Shown here in pieces: positions 6,385 through 7,935 of a stretch of DNA of 7,935 nucleotides. Source of the stretch: Acidimicrobiia bacterium (lineage in GTDB: Bacteria; Actinomycetota; Acidimicrobiia; IMCC26256; JACDBD01). The notes beneath the pieces are model-generated. The model saw only the letters and a program-made list of their open reading frames with translations. It had not been told where the DNA came from and did no database searches. Location: contig JAPSGP010000120.1 in NCBI GenBank assembly GCA_031177445.1, positions 1-7,935 of the forward strand, written 5' to 3'. Position 1 is the first letter of the stretch, and every line of letters starts with the position of its first letter. Position numbers and translations under genes: made by a program.

Positions 6385-7539
6385 ATGCGTACACCGATCT
6401 GCGATCGCCTCGGTATCGAGTTCCCGCTGTTCGCGTTCTCCCATTGCCGGGATGTCGTCGCGGCCGTGAGCAAGGCGGGCGGATTCGGCGTGCTCGGGGC
6501 GCTCGCGTTCAGCCCCGATCAGCTCGAGATCGAGCTGCGCTGGATCGACGAGCACGTCGGCGGGCTGCCGTACGGCGTCGACTTCGCGATGCCCGAGAAG
6601 TACGTGGGCAAGGGGAACCGCGACATCGGCCTCGACGGTCTCGAGGCGCTCATTCCCCAGGGACACCGCGACTTCGTCGAGCACGTCCTCGCCGAGCACG
6701 GCGTGCCGCCGCTGCCCGAGGGCTCCGAAGGCGTGATGAAAGCCGCCGGACTCGGCGTCGATGCCGAGGGCCCGGACCAGGTCCGCGTCGCGCTCGAGCA
6801 CCCGGTGTCGCTGCTCGTGAACGCACTCGGCCCACCGCCCGAGTACGCGGTCGAGGCCGCGCACGCTGCCGGTGTCCTCGTGGGCGCGTTGTCGGGGAGC
6901 CCGCGCCACGCGGTGCGCAACCTCGAGCGCGGTGTCGACGTGATCATCGCCCAAGGCACCGAGGCCGGCGGTCACACCGGCGAGATTTCGACCATGGTCC
7001 TCGTGCCCGAGGTGGTCGACACCGTCGGGCCCGACGTGCCGGTGCTCGCGGCCGGCGGTATCGGTCGGGGCCGGCAGATGGCGGCGGCCATGGCGCTCGG
7101 CGCCCAGGGCGTGTGGACGGGCTCGATCTGGCTCACCGTCGCCGAGTCCGACACCGCGCCGTGGGTGATCGAGAACCTTCTCGAGGCCGGATTCGGGGAC
7201 ACCGTCCGCTCACGCGCGATGACCGGGAAGCCCGCCCGCCAGGTGCGAACCGCCTGGACCGAGGCGTGGGAGCAGGAGGACGCGCCCGATCCGCTGCCGA
7301 TGCCGTTGCAGGGGATCCTCTATGCGCCGGCCGCGCATCGCATCACCCGCGTGCGGAACAAGGAGCTGTCGGGGTCGCCCGCAGGCCAGATCATCGGGCG
7401 GATCCAGTCCGTACGGCCCGCGAAGGACGTGGTCTACGAGATCGTCGAGGAATGGGTCGAGACCGAGCAGCGCATCGCCGAGGGTGTCGCCGAGGCTGCT
7501 ACGGACGCCACTTCCGGGACTACGCCATCGCCTTCGTGA
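6385..7539 (+). CDS. Nitronate monooxygenase-like FMN enzyme (2-nitropropane dioxygenase family)
   Basis: This is a TIM-barrel flavoprotein that would oxidise alkyl nitronates with O2 or, as in several relatives, another substrate. The 384 residues contain QGTEAGGHTGE at 190-200 (H197 corresponds to the catalytic His region of the family), VPVLAAGGIGRGRQMAAAMALGAQGVWTGS at 218-247 as the FMN-phosphate-binding strands, and LPMPLQGILY near 304. The N-terminal region differs from classical class I enzymes. Where those have a PIxQAPMAGG motif, this has PLFAFSHCRDVVAAVSKAGGFG (14-35), with an extra segment at about 85-118. It is longer than the usual 320-350 residues and belongs to a divergent subgroup, so the named activity is uncertain. 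ATG at 6385 has GAAAGG eight bases upstream. The gene ends in a 20-bp tail-to-tail overlap with the LLM oxidoreductase gene. The last 15 residues are Ala/Thr/Ser-rich and probably disordered. Confidence 0.87.
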   Translation: MRTPICDRLGIEFPLFAFSHCRDVVAAVSKAGGFGVLGALAFSPDQLEIELRWIDEHVGGLPYGVDFAMPEKYVGKGNRDIGLDGLEALIPQGHRDFVEHVLAEHGVPPLPEGSEGVMKAAGLGVDAEGPDQVRVALEHPVSLLVNALGPPPEYAVEAAHAAGVLVGALSGSPRHAVRNLERGVDVIIAQGTEAGGHTGEISTMVLVPEVVDTVGPDVPVLAAGGIGRGRQMAAAMALGAQGVWTGSIWLTVAESDTAPWVIENLLEAGFGDTVRSRAMTGKPARQVRTAWTEAWEQEDAPDPLPMPLQGILYAPAAHRITRVRNKELSGSPAGQIIGRIQSVRPAKDVVYEIVEEWVETEQRIAEGVAEAATDATSGTTPSPS

Positions 7540-7935
7540 GCGTCTCGCCCGCAAACGCCACCGCGTCCGGGTCGTGGCCGTCGGCGGGCATGTTGAAGAC
7601 GACGCCGTCGAGCCCGGCGTCGAGGAGCTCGGTCACCCGCACCCCCACCTCGTCGGCGTCGCCCCAGGCGATCCGGGGCAGCAGCGTCGTCGTCATCTCC
7701 TGATCGGCGAGGATCGTGCCCGGATCTTCGATGCCGCGAGCACGCATGAGGCCGGACAGCTTGTCGACGGCGTGGTCGTGCGTTTCGCCGAGGACGAGCG
7801 TGCCGAGGCAGCTGGTCCGGATGTCGGAGCGATCACGGCCGAGATCCTGCAGGTGACCTTCGAGTGCATCGAGCTTGCGCGGGATGTCGACGAAGTTGGC
7901 GTTGATGTTGAGCTCGTCGGCGTACTGCGCGGCGA
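7520..7935 (-). CDS. LLM-class flavin/F420-dependent oxidoreductase, C-terminal part
   Basis: This is the C-terminal 137 residues of a luciferase-like monooxygenase-fold oxidoreductase whose N-terminus lies beyond the right edge. It reads AAQYADELNINANFVDIPRK, then LDALEGHLQDLGRDRSDIRTS, which is the typical AxxADxxN...K...L...C/L..xGRD...I segment of the barrel's late strands. It ends DAGLDGVVFNMP...PDAVAFAGETLTKAMA, the usual last strand and helix. Actinobacterial proteins with this ending commonly use cofactor F420 to reduce or oxidise a substrate by hydride transfer; the substrate cannot be told. The cofactor-binding N-terminal residues are not in the window, so F420 use is inference. An internal ATG at 7747 gives a shorter reading, but homology clearly continues upstream to the window edge. 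The stop TAG lies inside the 3' end of the convergent nitronate monooxygenase gene. Confidence 0.82.
   Translation of the reverse strand, partial: AAQYADELNINANFVDIPRKLDALEGHLQDLGRDRSDIRTSCLGTLVLGETHDHAVDKLSGLMRARGIEDPGTILADQEMTTTLLPRIAWGDADEVGVRVTELLDAGLDGVVFNMPADGHDPDAVAFAGETLTKAMA

Noticed and set aside
6444..7703. Long plus-strand frame of 419 codons overlapping the nitronate monooxygenase gene
   Set aside because: The translation is almost entirely Arg/Ala/Gly-rich, typical of an out-of-frame reading of GC-rich DNA; the true frame has FMN-binding motifs.

Overview
The window is a G+C-rich chromosomal segment whose coding frames have mostly G or C at the third position. GTG starts are common and several genes overlap by 4 bp. 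Together with the gene content (a two-domain trehalase-like GH15 enzyme, a short soluble zinc-finger anti-sigma factor, a PAPS-type sulfotransferase, a luciferase-like oxidoreductase of the kind that often uses F420) this points to an actinobacterium, perhaps of the Acidimicrobiia type. That assignment is inference from gene style. There are no RNA genes, CRISPR arrays, insertion sequences or phage genes.

Left part (1-4093, all plus strand): the end of an unidentified gene touches the left edge and overlaps by 4 bp a conserved hypothetical protein (97-912). Next come a GH15 glucoamylase/trehalase-like enzyme (944-2794), an ECF-type sigma factor (2840-3517) and its probable zinc-binding anti-sigma factor (3514-3795, overlapping by 4 bp). 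The spacing suggests one transcription unit, or two if the 45-bp gap before the sigma gene carries its own promoter. Directly after the anti-sigma gene lies the C-terminal third of an aminoglycoside/hydroxyurea-type small-molecule kinase (about 3824-4093). It begins inside the catalytic loop and has no N-terminal part, so it is a decayed or deleted gene.

Middle part (4112-6309, minus strand): a sulfotransferase-family protein (5149-6309) is followed 104 bp downstream by an HSL-type alpha/beta hydrolase (4112-5044). They are probably co-transcribed and converge on the kinase remnant.

Right part (6385-7935): a nitronate monooxygenase-like FMN enzyme (plus strand) starts from a 75-bp divergent intergenic region shared with the sulfotransferase. 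It runs tail to tail, with a 20-bp overlap, into the C-terminal part of a luciferase-like (LLM) flavin/F420 oxidoreductase on the minus strand that leaves the window.

Overall this looks like ordinary actinobacterial metabolic and regulatory content. I did not find a convincing new system. The points most worth checking are the kinase remnant cut at its catalytic loop, an apparent change of coding frame at the left edge, and a 12-bp palindrome over the proposed sigma-factor start.
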